Below, in pieces: positions 5,686 to 13,221 of a DNA stretch of 15,014 bases; position 1 is the stretch's first letter, and the number at the start of each line of letters is the position of its first letter. Made by a program: the position numbers and the translations under genes. Origin of the DNA: Lysobacterales bacterium (lineage in GTDB: Bacteria > Pseudomonadota > Gammaproteobacteria > Xanthomonadales > SZUA-36); assembly GCA_029287515.1 (NCBI GenBank), contig JARFQZ010000156.1:1-15014 (forward strand). The letters are read 5' to 3'. The notes under the pieces are model-generated. The model saw nothing but the letters and a program-made list of their open reading frames with translations. It did no database searches and had not been told where the DNA came from.

Positions 5686-7074
5686 TCAGGGGGATGGTCC
5701 CTGCATGATTTCCACACGCACCTTACTCTGGGGAGCTTCCGGATCCAGTTCAATGGTTTTGGTCCCCGGCACCAGCCCCAGTTGCGCGTAAGTTTCTGCC
5801 AGGTCCGGAAATTCACCGTCCGGAACATGCTCATCGTACAAGTCCGTGAAAACGGTATACCTGCTGATTCGATCGAACGCCGCAAACAATTCACGACCAC
5901 GCCAACTACGGCTCGCATCAAGACAGCAGGCCTGGAATGCTGAAAGCACTGTATCCAGCGACTGGGCGCCCCCGCTGAGCATTCTCAACCGGGCATCCGC
6001 CTTGAGAAACATGGCGGCTCCGCTCCAGTAAATTCGCATGATTGCACCCCACCCTGACCGGGTGGCCTCGGCCAGGCTGTCACCGTTGGTCGCACGCTTT
6101 CCGCGTTCGAAGCCGGCATGCAGTTTCTGCCACGCTGCAGCCTCTTCGAGCCGGCCATCCCGTCCGCGCAACACGTTCTGATAGTAGGATGCCAGTCCTT
6201 CCGACAACCAGCGGTCACGGGAGGAAACCATCGGCAATAGCATGTGGCTCAGCTCGTGCGTGGCGGTCCAGTCTGCACGGAACTCCTCAAGTGAACGTGT
6301 TTCGTCCACGAAAAACTCCGCGGCTACTCCGCCTCCGCGCATGACATGCGCCCACGGCACCGCTTCATTCTGCTCCCCGATGGCCACCACAAGGATCTGA
6401 GCCATGGGTTGGGGAAAAGATCCTTCAACCGAGGCCACGCATTCTGCAGTCTCCAGCATCCATTGCCTGAACACGCTGAGCTGTGAATCACTTACCTTGC
6501 CGACGACCGCCAGCCTCAGCTGAGTGCCTTTAACAGCAATGTTTTGAATGCTCAATTCGCCAACGGCGATTCGCGAAGACCAACTGGCCGGGGTCCGCTC
6601 AGGCCTGAAGACCAGCCCCTGCTTTCCTGCCTGTTCTTTCCAGGGTGTCGAGACAGACATACCCGCAGGCAATTCAAGCTCAACACGAATCGGGCGACGC
6701 TCTGTGTCCCTCCAGAACCAGAGATCGGCATCGGAAAGGATTGCTCCGTTCAGTTTCAGGGCCAGTCGATGGCTGTTCTCCGCCAACGCCTCGCTCAAAT
6801 TGACCTTCCATTCCACGCACGCGTCCTCTGGAAGGCCGGATAACTTCAAATGCCCAGGGCGCGCAGCCCGGGAAGGCAACCCGTCAATACCGCGCACATA
6901 TTCCGTGAAACGCCATGACTCGCCGTGGCGATACAGGCTCCGGGGAGGCGCACCGTCAAAACAGGCTTCCACGCTGACCGAGCCCAGGCCCGGCTCGAAC
7001 TTCACCTGGTAACGGTCTTCCGCCTGCACGGTAAGTGACAGGGAGAGTGACAAAATGGCAATCAACTGGCGCAT
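5686..7074 (-). CDS. Exported gluzincin-type zinc metalloprotease (M1/M61-like)
   Basis: The product has an N-terminal signal peptide (hydrophobic stretch up to about residue 17, then VQA) and a long beta-rich N-terminal region. Counting from the ATG, the catalytic motif HELSH is at 273-277, with a likely third zinc ligand E292 in WLSEGLASYY. The HExxH plus downstream E in a W-x-x-EG-x-A-x-Y context is typical of M1 and M61 aminopeptidase-like enzymes, here with 14 residues between the two elements. The C-terminal region is helical, followed by a short beta tail. The ATG at 7074 is preferred; a TTG three codons upstream (7083) is possible and neither has a well-spaced ribosome site. The 3' end faces atpC copy 2 with a five-base gap. 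The likely role is periplasmic peptide or protein cleavage; the substrate is unknown. Confidence 0.75.
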   Translation of the reverse strand: MRQLIAILSLSLSLTVQAEDRYQVKFEPGLGSVSVEACFDGAPPRSLYRHGESWRFTEYVRGIDGLPSRAARPGHLKLSGLPEDACVEWKVNLSEALAENSHRLALKLNGAILSDADLWFWRDTERRPIRVELELPAGMSVSTPWKEQAGKQGLVFRPERTPASWSSRIAVGELSIQNIAVKGTQLRLAVVGKVSDSQLSVFRQWMLETAECVASVEGSFPQPMAQILVVAIGEQNEAVPWAHVMRGGGVAAEFFVDETRSLEEFRADWTATHELSHMLLPMVSSRDRWLSEGLASYYQNVLRGRDGRLEEAAAWQKLHAGFERGKRATNGDSLAEATRSGWGAIMRIYWSGAAMFLKADARLRMLSGGAQSLDTVLSAFQACCLDASRSWRGRELFAAFDRISRYTVFTDLYDEHVPDGEFPDLAETYAQLGLVPGTKTIELDPEAPQSKVRVEIMQGPSP

Positions 7075-7105
7075 CCTTATCAAAGACCCCGATTGCGGCT
7101 CTTTT

Positions 7106-7132
7106 CTGACAAATCCGTGGTGGTGGTATGAT
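7106..7132 (+). promoter_or_regulatory. Extended -10 sigma70 promoter for the DUF4124 gene
   Basis: TATGAT at 7127-7132 is preceded by TGG (7124-7126), forming an extended -10 motif. CTGACA at 7106-7111 matches five of six bases of the -35 consensus with a short 15-base spacer. The start codon at 7172 lies 39 bases downstream of the -10, which fits a short leader. Confidence 0.55.
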
Positions 7133-7171
7133 GTTTTACACCTTCAATCGACGATGAGGACAGGGAAGCTC

Positions 7172-7633
7172 ATGAAAAAGTCACTAATCATCCTGGTGTT
7201 CGCAGTTTCGCTGGTCGCTGGTCTGATGACCGCCGCAACAGCCCAGGAACGTAAAATGTACAGCTGGACCGACGAAAATGGCACGGTCCACTTCAGCGAA
7301 ACCAAACCGGATGGCCAGGATGTCAGGGAGCAGGCGATTCCACAGGATTCAGGACCGCAGTCCGGTGACAATCCCTATGCGACAGTTGATTCCGGCCCTT
7401 CGTATGCCGAGCAAAGGCGTGAAGAAATCGCGAGGAAAAATGATCAGGCCCAGGCCGACAAGGTCATGAAAAGCGCCCAGTGCGCGGCATGGCAGGCGGA
7501 AGTGGACCGGCTGGAGCCTAATCGAAGGGTGTTTTTCACCAACGAGCAGGGCGAGACAGAACGAATGGATGATGTTGAGCGGACCAACAGGGTAGCCGAA
7601 CTCAAGTCCCAAATCGCCAGGAACTGCAACTAG
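7172..7633 (+). CDS. Exported DUF4124-domain protein
   Basis: The 153-residue protein begins MKKSLIILVF with a signal peptide ending near ATAQ (about residue 27). The domain follows at once: the tryptophan-containing MYSWTDENGTVHFSETKP strand pair, typical of the small DUF4124 domain found at the N terminus of many proteobacterial periplasmic proteins. The rest is a charged, probably helical region with YAEQRREEIARKNDQAQADK and two cysteines (one in SAQCAAW, one near the C terminus in ARNCN) that could form a disulfide. The ATG at 7172 is chosen because the signal peptide begins there and GGGA lies upstream; an in-frame ATG at 7154 would add six residues. The function of the family is not known. 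It has its own promoter and is followed 36 bases later by the YbaN-like gene. Confidence 0.85.
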   Translation: MKKSLIILVFAVSLVAGLMTAATAQERKMYSWTDENGTVHFSETKPDGQDVREQAIPQDSGPQSGDNPYATVDSGPSYAEQRREEIARKNDQAQADKVMKSAQCAAWQAEVDRLEPNRRVFFTNEQGETERMDDVERTNRVAELKSQIARNCN

Positions 7634-7669
7634 CCGGCTGAAACACTGACCAGCGGAGTTTCCTGATTC

Positions 7670-8038
7670 GTGAATTTATTTCGCCTGTTCGGGTTCGTGT
7701 TCCTTGGCCTGGGTGCTCTCGGTATCGTATTACCCTTGCTGCCAACAACCCCTTTCGTGCTGTTGTCAGCGGCCTGTTTTGCGCGCTCCTCTGAACGATG
7801 GCACCGTTGGTTGCTGGCGAATGAAACCTTTGGCCCGATGATCAGGAACTGGGAAGACAATCGCTGCATCAGTTGCAGGGTGAAGACCATCGGCATCCTG
7901 ACACTGGTCCTGGTTGGCGGGTACTCGATTGTTTTCGCTGTTGAATCCAACGGATTAAAGATTGCGGGCGGCGTGCTGATACTCACGGGGCTAACCTTCA
8001 TCCTGTTGATCAAAACCTGCAAGGAAAAGGCCGGCTAG
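7670..8038 (+). CDS. YbaN/DUF454-family inner-membrane protein
   Basis: The 122-residue protein carries the N-terminal YbaN (DUF454) hallmark: a hydrophobic helix with GFVFLGLGALGIVLPLLPTT followed by PFVLLSAACFARSSERWHRWL. Further hydrophobic segments follow at about 72-88 and 93-112. The family is small and membrane-bound and has no settled biochemical role. The start is GTG at 7670; GGAG at 7654-7657 is a somewhat distant ribosome site. The stop codon lies inside the first arm of the following terminator. It is probably cotranscribed with the DUF4124 gene. Confidence 0.88.
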   Translation: MNLFRLFGFVFLGLGALGIVLPLLPTTPFVLLSAACFARSSERWHRWLLANETFGPMIRNWEDNRCISCRVKTIGILTLVLVGGYSIVFAVESNGLKIAGGVLILTGLTFILLIKTCKEKAG

Positions 8039-8052
8039 GTAGCCGGCCTTTT
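8025..8052. terminator. Symmetric bidirectional rho-independent terminator
   Basis: AAAAGGCCGGCT (8025-8036) pairs perfectly with AGCCGGCCTTTT (8041-8052) around the four-base loop AGGT. The A-run on one side and T-run on the other make it work on both strands. It would end the YbaN-like transcript and the convergent secreted-protein transcript, whose stop lies at 8080. The first arm contains the stop codon of the YbaN-like gene (8036-8038). Confidence 0.88.
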
Positions 8053-8079
8053 ATGCCTTTTGTCGAATTTAGCGGGTGA

Positions 8080-9318
8080 TTACTCCGGGAACAGTACATC
8101 GAAGATGCGGATTGTCCCTTCGTAGACCTCCACCCATTTCCCCCTGGGATCGAAATCCAGATGTTCACGGTCTTCTTTTTGCGGGTCGCTGAAGCGGAGT
8201 TTCCCTTTCAGCGTGTCGTCACCATCGTCATCCGCGGCGACCACGATATTGCCCCTCGGTAAGCTATCTACCCAAAGAGGATAACTACCCTCAGGCAGGC
8301 CCTTGATCTCCACTTCAAATTCAACGCTGTTGTTCTTCTCCTCGTAGGATGCCTCGCCATCCGCACCAGGATACTCGCCGTAGTAATCGAGATCAGCCTC
8401 AATTTCTGTTCTTCCATTGCCATTGTCTCCATTACCGCCGCCGCTATTGCCATTGGTCCTGGGCTCAAGAACGTCGTCACCGGAGGTCAGAACCGCGCCG
8501 GCGCCGTCATGAATTTCAATCAGGCAGTCGCGTGGATTGAAATACAGATTTTCCGAATCCTCGGTATCAGGGCTCCGGAACTGCGTTGAACCCTCGCCGG
8601 CCACCACGCTGAGGCTTCCGGCTGGATTGGTGTAGCCCTCGACGCCGGCGCAGACCATGATGTCGTATACGCCATCGTCAATGCCTTCCGCCGAAACGTG
8701 GAAATCGGAACGGTCCACCCGCTCCCAGAATTTGGCTTTACCTTTACCCGTGATGCCTTCACGGGCCGGTTCCAAGTCTACTTCCAGCATGATGGGCTTG
8801 GAATTGCTCGGCGTGTCGTCAGAGATTCCGCCGCTGCACCGCGAGTTGTAAAGGCCGGCCAGCCGCTTGATCTCGAATTCACCGTCACCGATGGCGTCTT
8901 CGGTGTCGTACGTCGCTGTGCCCTTGTTGCAGTTATGGAACCAAAGCACGAGTTCGCCTATGGAATAGACACTTTCATTACCTGGCGCGTCCTCTTCCAT
9001 GAACTCAACGCCTGCTGAATCGTAGAGTTTCATTACGACCCGGTCGCCCTCAACGTGGCCGATCGCCATGTACCAGGCGGTGTTCTGATCGTCACCATAG
9101 GTGAACCAGTAAGCCACGGCTTTCTTCTTTCCGTCCTCTTCCTGGTCAATGATCTGCAGCATGATGCCCTGGGCTTCCTGCTTTGGTTGATCCCAGAGCC
9201 CTGAAAAATAACGGGTTACGACCAGGTCTCCCGCCGAAGCCGGAGCCGTCATAACGATCGCCCAGCTCAGGACGACCAGTGAAAAAAGAATTCGGATCAT
9301 CATTGAGTATTTTTGCAT
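8080..9318 (-). CDS. Secreted multidomain protein of unknown function with two divergent C-terminal repeats
   Basis: The 412-residue product has a signal peptide (hydrophobic core at about 8-24, cleavage near ASA|GD at 29). The N-terminal domain (about 33-155) has SGLWDQP, then AVAYWFTYGDDQNTAWYMAIG and a long acidic stretch, a pattern I associate only loosely with proteobacterial GLW-type extracellular proteins. Two related domains follow, at about 177-278 and 304-410, joined by a Gly/Asn-rich linker (about 289-303). Both end with an acidic segment and a shared L-x-F-[N/D]-P-R signature (258-263 and 387-392) followed by [I/V]-E-[I/V]. Acidic clusters suggest calcium or salt adaptation. Start choice: AGGAG lies seven bases before the ATG at 9318; the frame is open further upstream without a ribosome site. 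No function is assigned. Confidence 0.78.
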   Translation of the reverse strand: MQKYSMMIRILFSLVVLSWAIVMTAPASAGDLVVTRYFSGLWDQPKQEAQGIMLQIIDQEEDGKKKAVAYWFTYGDDQNTAWYMAIGHVEGDRVVMKLYDSAGVEFMEEDAPGNESVYSIGELVLWFHNCNKGTATYDTEDAIGDGEFEIKRLAGLYNSRCSGGISDDTPSNSKPIMLEVDLEPAREGITGKGKAKFWERVDRSDFHVSAEGIDDGVYDIMVCAGVEGYTNPAGSLSVVAGEGSTQFRSPDTEDSENLYFNPRDCLIEIHDGAGAVLTSGDDVLEPRTNGNSGGGNGDNGNGRTEIEADLDYYGEYPGADGEASYEEKNNSVEFEVEIKGLPEGSYPLWVDSLPRGNIVVAADDDGDDTLKGKLRFSDPQKEDREHLDFDPRGKWVEVYEGTIRIFDVLFPE

Positions 9319-9370
9319 TGCGTTGCTCCTTGCGTTGCCCTCGGGCACATCCGTGCGCCCTTCGCCCCTA

Positions 9371-9384
9371 TATAATTGATTATA
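9371..9384 (-). promoter_or_regulatory. AT-rich -10 candidate in the 9319-9526 intergenic region
   Basis: A reverse-strand TATAAT (9379-9384) lies about 60 bases before the secreted-protein start at 9318, and a forward-strand TATAAT at 9371-9376 nearly mirrors it. No good -35 is present for either, so only the -10 is supported. In the rest of the gap a perfect TTGACA (9477-9482) points toward the transporter gene at 9527, but no acceptable -10 follows it at normal spacing. I see no gene or RNA in this 208-base gap. Confidence 0.35.
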
Positions 9385-9526
9385 GTCAAATCTTTGAACA
9401 AATAAACCCCAGGCAACAGATAGTGCTCATGGAGAAATCCGGTAGAAATTGATCGAAGTCGTTGCATGGTTTTGCGTTGACAGGTGAAATGGAGCACCCT
9501 GATCAACCTTTTAGTGCAGCAGACGC

Positions 9527-10240
9527 ATGACGCCTGAGATCAATGTTCTTGCTCTATCCGCAGCAGCGATTGCGTTTGTGCACACACTTCTTGGTCCTGA
9601 TCATTACCTTCCTTTCGTCGCGATGGCCAAAGCCCGTGGCTGGAGTCTTCAGAAAACCATACGGGTGACACTTATTTGTGGAGCCGGACACCTGGGGGGG
9701 TCGGTATTGCTGGGAATTGCGGGGATCATGCTGGGTATTCAGCTCGCATCGCTGGAATGGCTGGAAAGCGTGCGCGGCAATCTGGCGGCCTGGCTGTTGA
9801 TCGGTTTTGGCCTGGCCTACCTGGCCTGGGGCCTGGGCCAGGCCTACAGGAACAGGCCGCACTCGCACCGGCACAGCCATGATGGGGTTGTCCACGAACA
9901 TGTGCACAGCCATCACCGGGATCATGCCCATGTGCATGACCAACAGGATCGTCCAAGATCGCTGGCGCCGTGGCTGATATTCGTCATATTCGTCCTGGGC
10001 CCCTGTGAACCCCTGATCCCCTTGCTGATGTATCCGGCAGCACGTGAGAGTTTTGTCGGTGTGTTGATGGTGACAGGCGTTTTTGGACTGGTGACGGTCC
10101 TGACCATGACCCTGATCGTGGCCTTTGCGGTTGCGGGTCTTGGTGCCGTCAGGTTCAATCGGTTTGAGCGTTTCGGCCACGCGCTTGCAGGCAGCGCCAT
10201 ACTTGGCTGCGGTCTTGCGATTGTTTTTCTGGGAACCTGA
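9527..10240 (+). CDS. Nickel/cobalt-transporter- or UreH-like membrane protein with a His-rich loop
   Basis: The 237-residue polytopic membrane protein has hydrophobic segments at about 7-18, 45-72, 86-104, 147-166, 176-206 and 218-236. The first helix carries HTLLGPDHYLPF (19-30), resembling the H-x-x-x-x-DH metal motif of NiCoT/RcnA/UreH-type transporters. CGAGH (51-55) and GPCEPLIPLL (158-167) are further conserved-looking elements. Between helices a loop at 112-137 holds 12 histidines in 26 residues, as expected for binding Ni, Co, Zn or another transition metal. Import or export cannot be decided. The ribosome site is weak. The stop shares its last base with the ATG of the histidine phosphatase gene (TGATG), so the two are coupled. 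Confidence 0.78.
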   Translation: MTPEINVLALSAAAIAFVHTLLGPDHYLPFVAMAKARGWSLQKTIRVTLICGAGHLGGSVLLGIAGIMLGIQLASLEWLESVRGNLAAWLLIGFGLAYLAWGLGQAYRNRPHSHRHSHDGVVHEHVHSHHRDHAHVHDQQDRPRSLAPWLIFVIFVLGPCEPLIPLLMYPAARESFVGVLMVTGVFGLVTVLTMTLIVAFAVAGLGAVRFNRFERFGHALAGSAILGCGLAIVFLGT

Positions 10241-10758
10241 TGGTTAAGCTGTTTTTTGTCGCGCTGTTGATTCTCGGATCGACCGCTGTTGGGTTTGCCC
10301 GAGACAGCGGCGATATTTTCTCCATCTACCTCGTCAGGCATGGAGAGAAGGATGCAAATCCCGCAGATCCGGCCAATCCCGGCCTGTCCGATTGTGGCGC
10401 CGCAAGAGCTGAAGCCCTCGCAAAGATCCTGGCCGATGCAGAGCTCGAAAAAATCTATAGCTCCGATTTTGAGCGCACGCTGGCCACGGCTCGCCCCATA
10501 GCCGAACCCCTTTCATTGGAAACAGGGATTTACGACCCGGGTAATCTCGAAGTGCTCTCCCGGTTATTGCTGAAAAGGCGGCAGAATGCCCTGGTAGTTG
10601 GCCACAGTAATACCACGGGCGTGCTGGCGGGGATGCTCACCGGGGGTGTGCGGGAAGAATTTGACGAAGGTATTTATGACCGGCTTTACCAGGTCGTCAT
10701 CAGTGGTGGGAAGACCAGGCTGAATCTGCTGCACCAGGCTTTTCGCTGCGGGGATTGA
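10240..10758 (+). CDS. Exported histidine phosphatase (phosphoglycerate mutase-like)
   Basis: The 172-residue protein has a signal peptide (about 1-20, ending VGFA) followed by the histidine-phosphatase core. It shows the catalytic LVRHGEK (H34 as phosphate acceptor, with R33), a second arginine R79 in SSDFERTLATA, and the second histidine H122 in VVGHSNT. These residues define the phosphoglycerate mutase-like superfamily; a signal peptide points to periplasmic action on an unknown phosphoester. The gene starts on the last base of the transporter gene's stop codon. One speculation is a role in recovering phosphate or a metal-phosphate ligand next to the metal transporter. SixA-like protein-phosphohistidine activity is unlikely because it is exported. 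Confidence 0.85.
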   Translation: MVKLFFVALLILGSTAVGFARDSGDIFSIYLVRHGEKDANPADPANPGLSDCGAARAEALAKILADAELEKIYSSDFERTLATARPIAEPLSLETGIYDPGNLEVLSRLLLKRRQNALVVGHSNTTGVLAGMLTGGVREEFDEGIYDRLYQVVISGGKTRLNLLHQAFRCGD

Positions 10759-10791
10759 ATCAAAAGACCCTCTGGCCGGGGTCAAATTCAA
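10755..10791. repeat. Nested inverted repeat between convergent genes, possible reverse-strand terminator
   Basis: TTGAAT (10755-10760) pairs with ATTCAA (10786-10791), and inside it GACCC (10766-10770) pairs with GGGTC (10779-10783). Read on the reverse strand, the inner stem is followed by TTTT, so it could terminate the hydrolase transcript that ends at 10800. On the forward strand it has no T-run. The GGGTCAAATTCAA arm resembles short dispersed palindromic repeats that I have seen in many proteobacterial genomes; this is an impression, not a search result. Confidence 0.45.
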
Positions 10792-10799
10792 ACGGTGGC

Positions 10800-11702
10800 T
10801 CAGCGGGCGGCGCGGGTGACCAGCCAATCGAGTACTTTCGACCGGACCTGGCCTTTCTCAGGTTCATTGAACATTTCGTGATACAGACCCTCCCAAAGGA
10901 CTGACTCGACCATTCCCGCCGGTGTCTCCTCGACCCAGCGAGCAGGGGCGGAGGGGTCAACCAGCCGGTCGGCGCCTGATTGCATCACCAGCATGGGAGT
11001 CTTCAGGCCTGATGCACTCTCATGGGCCGTCTTCATCGACTTGATGATCTCAGAGTACCATCGAGTGGAAACCTTCTTTGAGACCAGCGGATCATTCAGA
11101 TAGGCTTCGACCACGGTCTTATCTCTCGAAATTGCCTGGGCGTCTAAATTGCTCTCAACCCGCAATCGTGGTGCAAGCCGGGAAAGTATACTCACCATCA
11201 ATTTGAGATACAGTGGCGGTTTGAAATCCGGATGGGTTCCCAGCGCGGGCGAGGAAACAATGGCGCCGGCCAGCTTCTGGGGCTTCTGCATCGCGTAAAG
11301 GATAGTGACCAGCCCGCCCATGGAATGTCCCAGAAGATAAACGGGGAGATTTTTATGACGGGAACGCGCGCTCTCGACCAGTGCATCGGTATCGAGCAGG
11401 AAATCGTTGAAGCGGTTTACGTGTACACGCCCCGCACCGGGGGGGTCAGGGCTCAGGCCGTGAGATCGCAGGTCGCAAGCGTAAACCGCCCACCCGTTTG
11501 CTGCGAAGAACTCGCCTGTCTCCTGGTACCGCCCACAATGTTCTGCAAGCCCATGAATGATAACAATCACTCCACGGGGTTCAGGGACCGCCCACGATTG
11601 CCAGAACAGGTCAAGCCGGTCACTGGTGGTGATATGGCCACTGTAATGATGAACTGCCCCGCCGGGCGGGTCCTGAAACTGTCCTGACGGCCGATCAGTC
11701 AC
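10800..11702 (-). CDS. Monoacylglycerol lipase-like alpha/beta hydrolase
   Basis: This 300-residue serine hydrolase resembles the Hydrolase_4/monoacylglycerol lipase group. The oxyanion segment HGLAEHCGRY is at 50-59, the nucleophile elbow GHSMGG has S127, the acid is D245 in SGADRLVD, and the histidine is H275 in LYHEMFNE. No signal peptide is visible, so it is probably cytoplasmic. The start appears to be GTG at 11702, only four bases after the glpK stop, with a poor ribosome site; this argues for translational coupling to glpK. The pairing suggests that it frees glycerol from monoacylglycerols for phosphorylation by GlpK. A lysophospholipase or other esterase is an alternative. Confidence 0.87.
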   Translation of the reverse strand: MTDRPSGQFQDPPGGAVHHYSGHITTSDRLDLFWQSWAVPEPRGVIVIIHGLAEHCGRYQETGEFFAANGWAVYACDLRSHGLSPDPPGAGRVHVNRFNDFLLDTDALVESARSRHKNLPVYLLGHSMGGLVTILYAMQKPQKLAGAIVSSPALGTHPDFKPPLYLKLMVSILSRLAPRLRVESNLDAQAISRDKTVVEAYLNDPLVSKKVSTRWYSEIIKSMKTAHESASGLKTPMLVMQSGADRLVDPSAPARWVEETPAGMVESVLWEGLYHEMFNEPEKGQVRSKVLDWLVTRAAR

Positions 11703-11706
11703 CGGT

Positions 11707-13215
11707 TCACTTTTTACTGCCGCTGCTGACTCGGGTTACTGCTTCAAGCCAGCCCGCATAAAGCGCTTCGCGTTGTGCTTCGTCCATTTGTGCTTCGAAG
11801 CGGCACTCGGTCCGCCTGATACGGTCCAGTTCAGACGGGCTGCTCCATACCCCTACCGTCAGCCCGGCAAGCTGGGCGCTGCCTGCGGCGGTGGTTTCAA
11901 CCATTTTTGGCCGGTCAACAGTCACATTGAGTATGTCTGCCTGGAACTGCATCAGGAAGTCGTTGTTCGATGCTCCTCCATCCACCCTGAGTTCGTTGAG
12001 CTCGATCCCGGAATCCTGCTCCATTGCCTCGGCGACACCCCGTGACTGGTAGGCGATCGACTCCAGAACTGCCCGCGCGATATGGGCGCGACCGGATCCC
12101 CGGGTAAGGCCCAGCAATGCTCCGCGCGCCTCCATGTCCCAAAAGGGCGCACCGAGCCCTGCGAAGGCGGGGACCAGGTACACACCTTCGTTATCTTCGA
12201 CTTGACGGGCAAGCGCATCCGTTTCAGCGGGATCTTTAATGATCTGCAGCTCATCACGCAGCCACTGCACCGCGGCGCCTGCTATAAAAATCGAACCCTC
12301 GAGCGCATAGGCGGGCGCACCCTGTGCATCACAACAGATCGTCGTCAGCAGACCGTGACGGCTTATCGGATGCTGAAGCCCCATGTTCATCAGCATAAAA
12401 CAGCCGGTTCCATAGGTATTCTTTGCCTGGCCCGGTTCCCAGCAACCCTGGCCGTAGAGTGCGGCCTGCTGGTCACCCGCGATGCCCGCAATCGGGACTC
12501 CGGAGGGAAGTCCGTCGATGTGGTCCGTCTCCCCAAAAATGCTGGCGCTGGGCTGGACTTCCGGAAGCATGGACAGGGGGACATCCAGAATAGAGCAAAG
12601 CTCCTCGTTCCAGGTTTGCTCATGGATGTCATAGAGTAATGTGCGTGATGCATTGGTTGGATCGGTTCTGTGCAGGGCGCCGGCCTTTGCAGTGCCCCCG
12701 GTCAGCTTCCACAAAAGCCAGCTATCGATCGTGCCGAACTCGAGATCGCCGGCCTCTGCCCTTCGCTGCAGCTGCGGATCCTGGTCAAGAATCCACCGGA
12801 TTTTGGTGCCTGCGAAATAGGGATCGATCATCAGGCCGGTTTTTTCCCGGATGAGCGGTTCCACGCCATCTGCTTTCAGACGTTCACAAATTCCGGCACT
12901 CTGGCGGCTCTGCCAGACGACTGCCCGATGCACCGGCTCGCCGGACTCACGGTCCCAGATCACGGTGGTTTCGCGCTGATTGGTGATACCGATAGCAGAC
13001 AGGCCATTGGAATCAACGCCGGATGAGGCCAGGGCCTCGGCCATGACGGCCTGGCTGACCCGCCAGATTTCTTCAGGATCGTGCTCGACCCAACCAGGCG
13101 CGGGATAAAACTGTCTAAATTCCCGGTAGGCCCGGCCAATGATGTCACCCTCCCGAGAGAAAACGAGAGCGGTCGAGCCAGTGGTCCCCTGATCGATCGC
13201 AAGTACAGCAGTCAT
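11707..13215 (-). CDS. glpK: Glycerol kinase
   Basis: GlpK phosphorylates glycerol to sn-glycerol 3-phosphate with ATP in the cytoplasm. The 502-residue protein has the FGGY-kinase features: AIDQGTTGSTA (6-16), glycerol-contact residues R81-E82, W101 and Y133, TNASRT (187-192), the catalytic aspartate D248 in GIAGDQQAALYG, AGLGAPFWD (352-360) and the ADP-site VDGGAS (411-416). A few extra residues precede TNASRT compared with E. coli. The segment matching E. coli's fructose-bisphosphate loop (GGKGGTRI type) and the C-terminal PGIE-type site for enzyme IIA-Glc are not evident, so enterobacterial-style regulation is unlikely. No Shine-Dalgarno sequence precedes the ATG; a TATACT lies just upstream. 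The lipase-like gene follows directly. Confidence 0.97.
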   Translation of the reverse strand: MTAVLAIDQGTTGSTALVFSREGDIIGRAYREFRQFYPAPGWVEHDPEEIWRVSQAVMAEALASSGVDSNGLSAIGITNQRETTVIWDRESGEPVHRAVVWQSRQSAGICERLKADGVEPLIREKTGLMIDPYFAGTKIRWILDQDPQLQRRAEAGDLEFGTIDSWLLWKLTGGTAKAGALHRTDPTNASRTLLYDIHEQTWNEELCSILDVPLSMLPEVQPSASIFGETDHIDGLPSGVPIAGIAGDQQAALYGQGCWEPGQAKNTYGTGCFMLMNMGLQHPISRHGLLTTICCDAQGAPAYALEGSIFIAGAAVQWLRDELQIIKDPAETDALARQVEDNEGVYLVPAFAGLGAPFWDMEARGALLGLTRGSGRAHIARAVLESIAYQSRGVAEAMEQDSGIELNELRVDGGASNNDFLMQFQADILNVTVDRPKMVETTAAGSAQLAGLTVGVWSSPSELDRIRRTECRFEAQMDEAQREALYAGWLEAVTRVSSGSKK

Positions 13216-13221
13216 GGAAGA

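Noticed and set aside
9371..9384. Metal-regulator operator (Fur or Zur type) near the transporter gene
   Set aside because: The AT-rich near-palindrome does not match either consensus well and is about 140 bases from the transporter start. It is better explained as overlapping -10 elements.
9838..9943. Tandem DNA repeat in the CAY-rich stretch
   Set aside because: The repetition comes from the histidine codons of the transporter loop. The DNA units are irregular and not a satellite or CRISPR array.
9554..10180. Reverse-strand open frame opposite the transporter gene
   Set aside because: It is antisense to a polytopic membrane protein with conserved motifs, and its composition reflects the His-rich and hydrophobic codons of the real gene.
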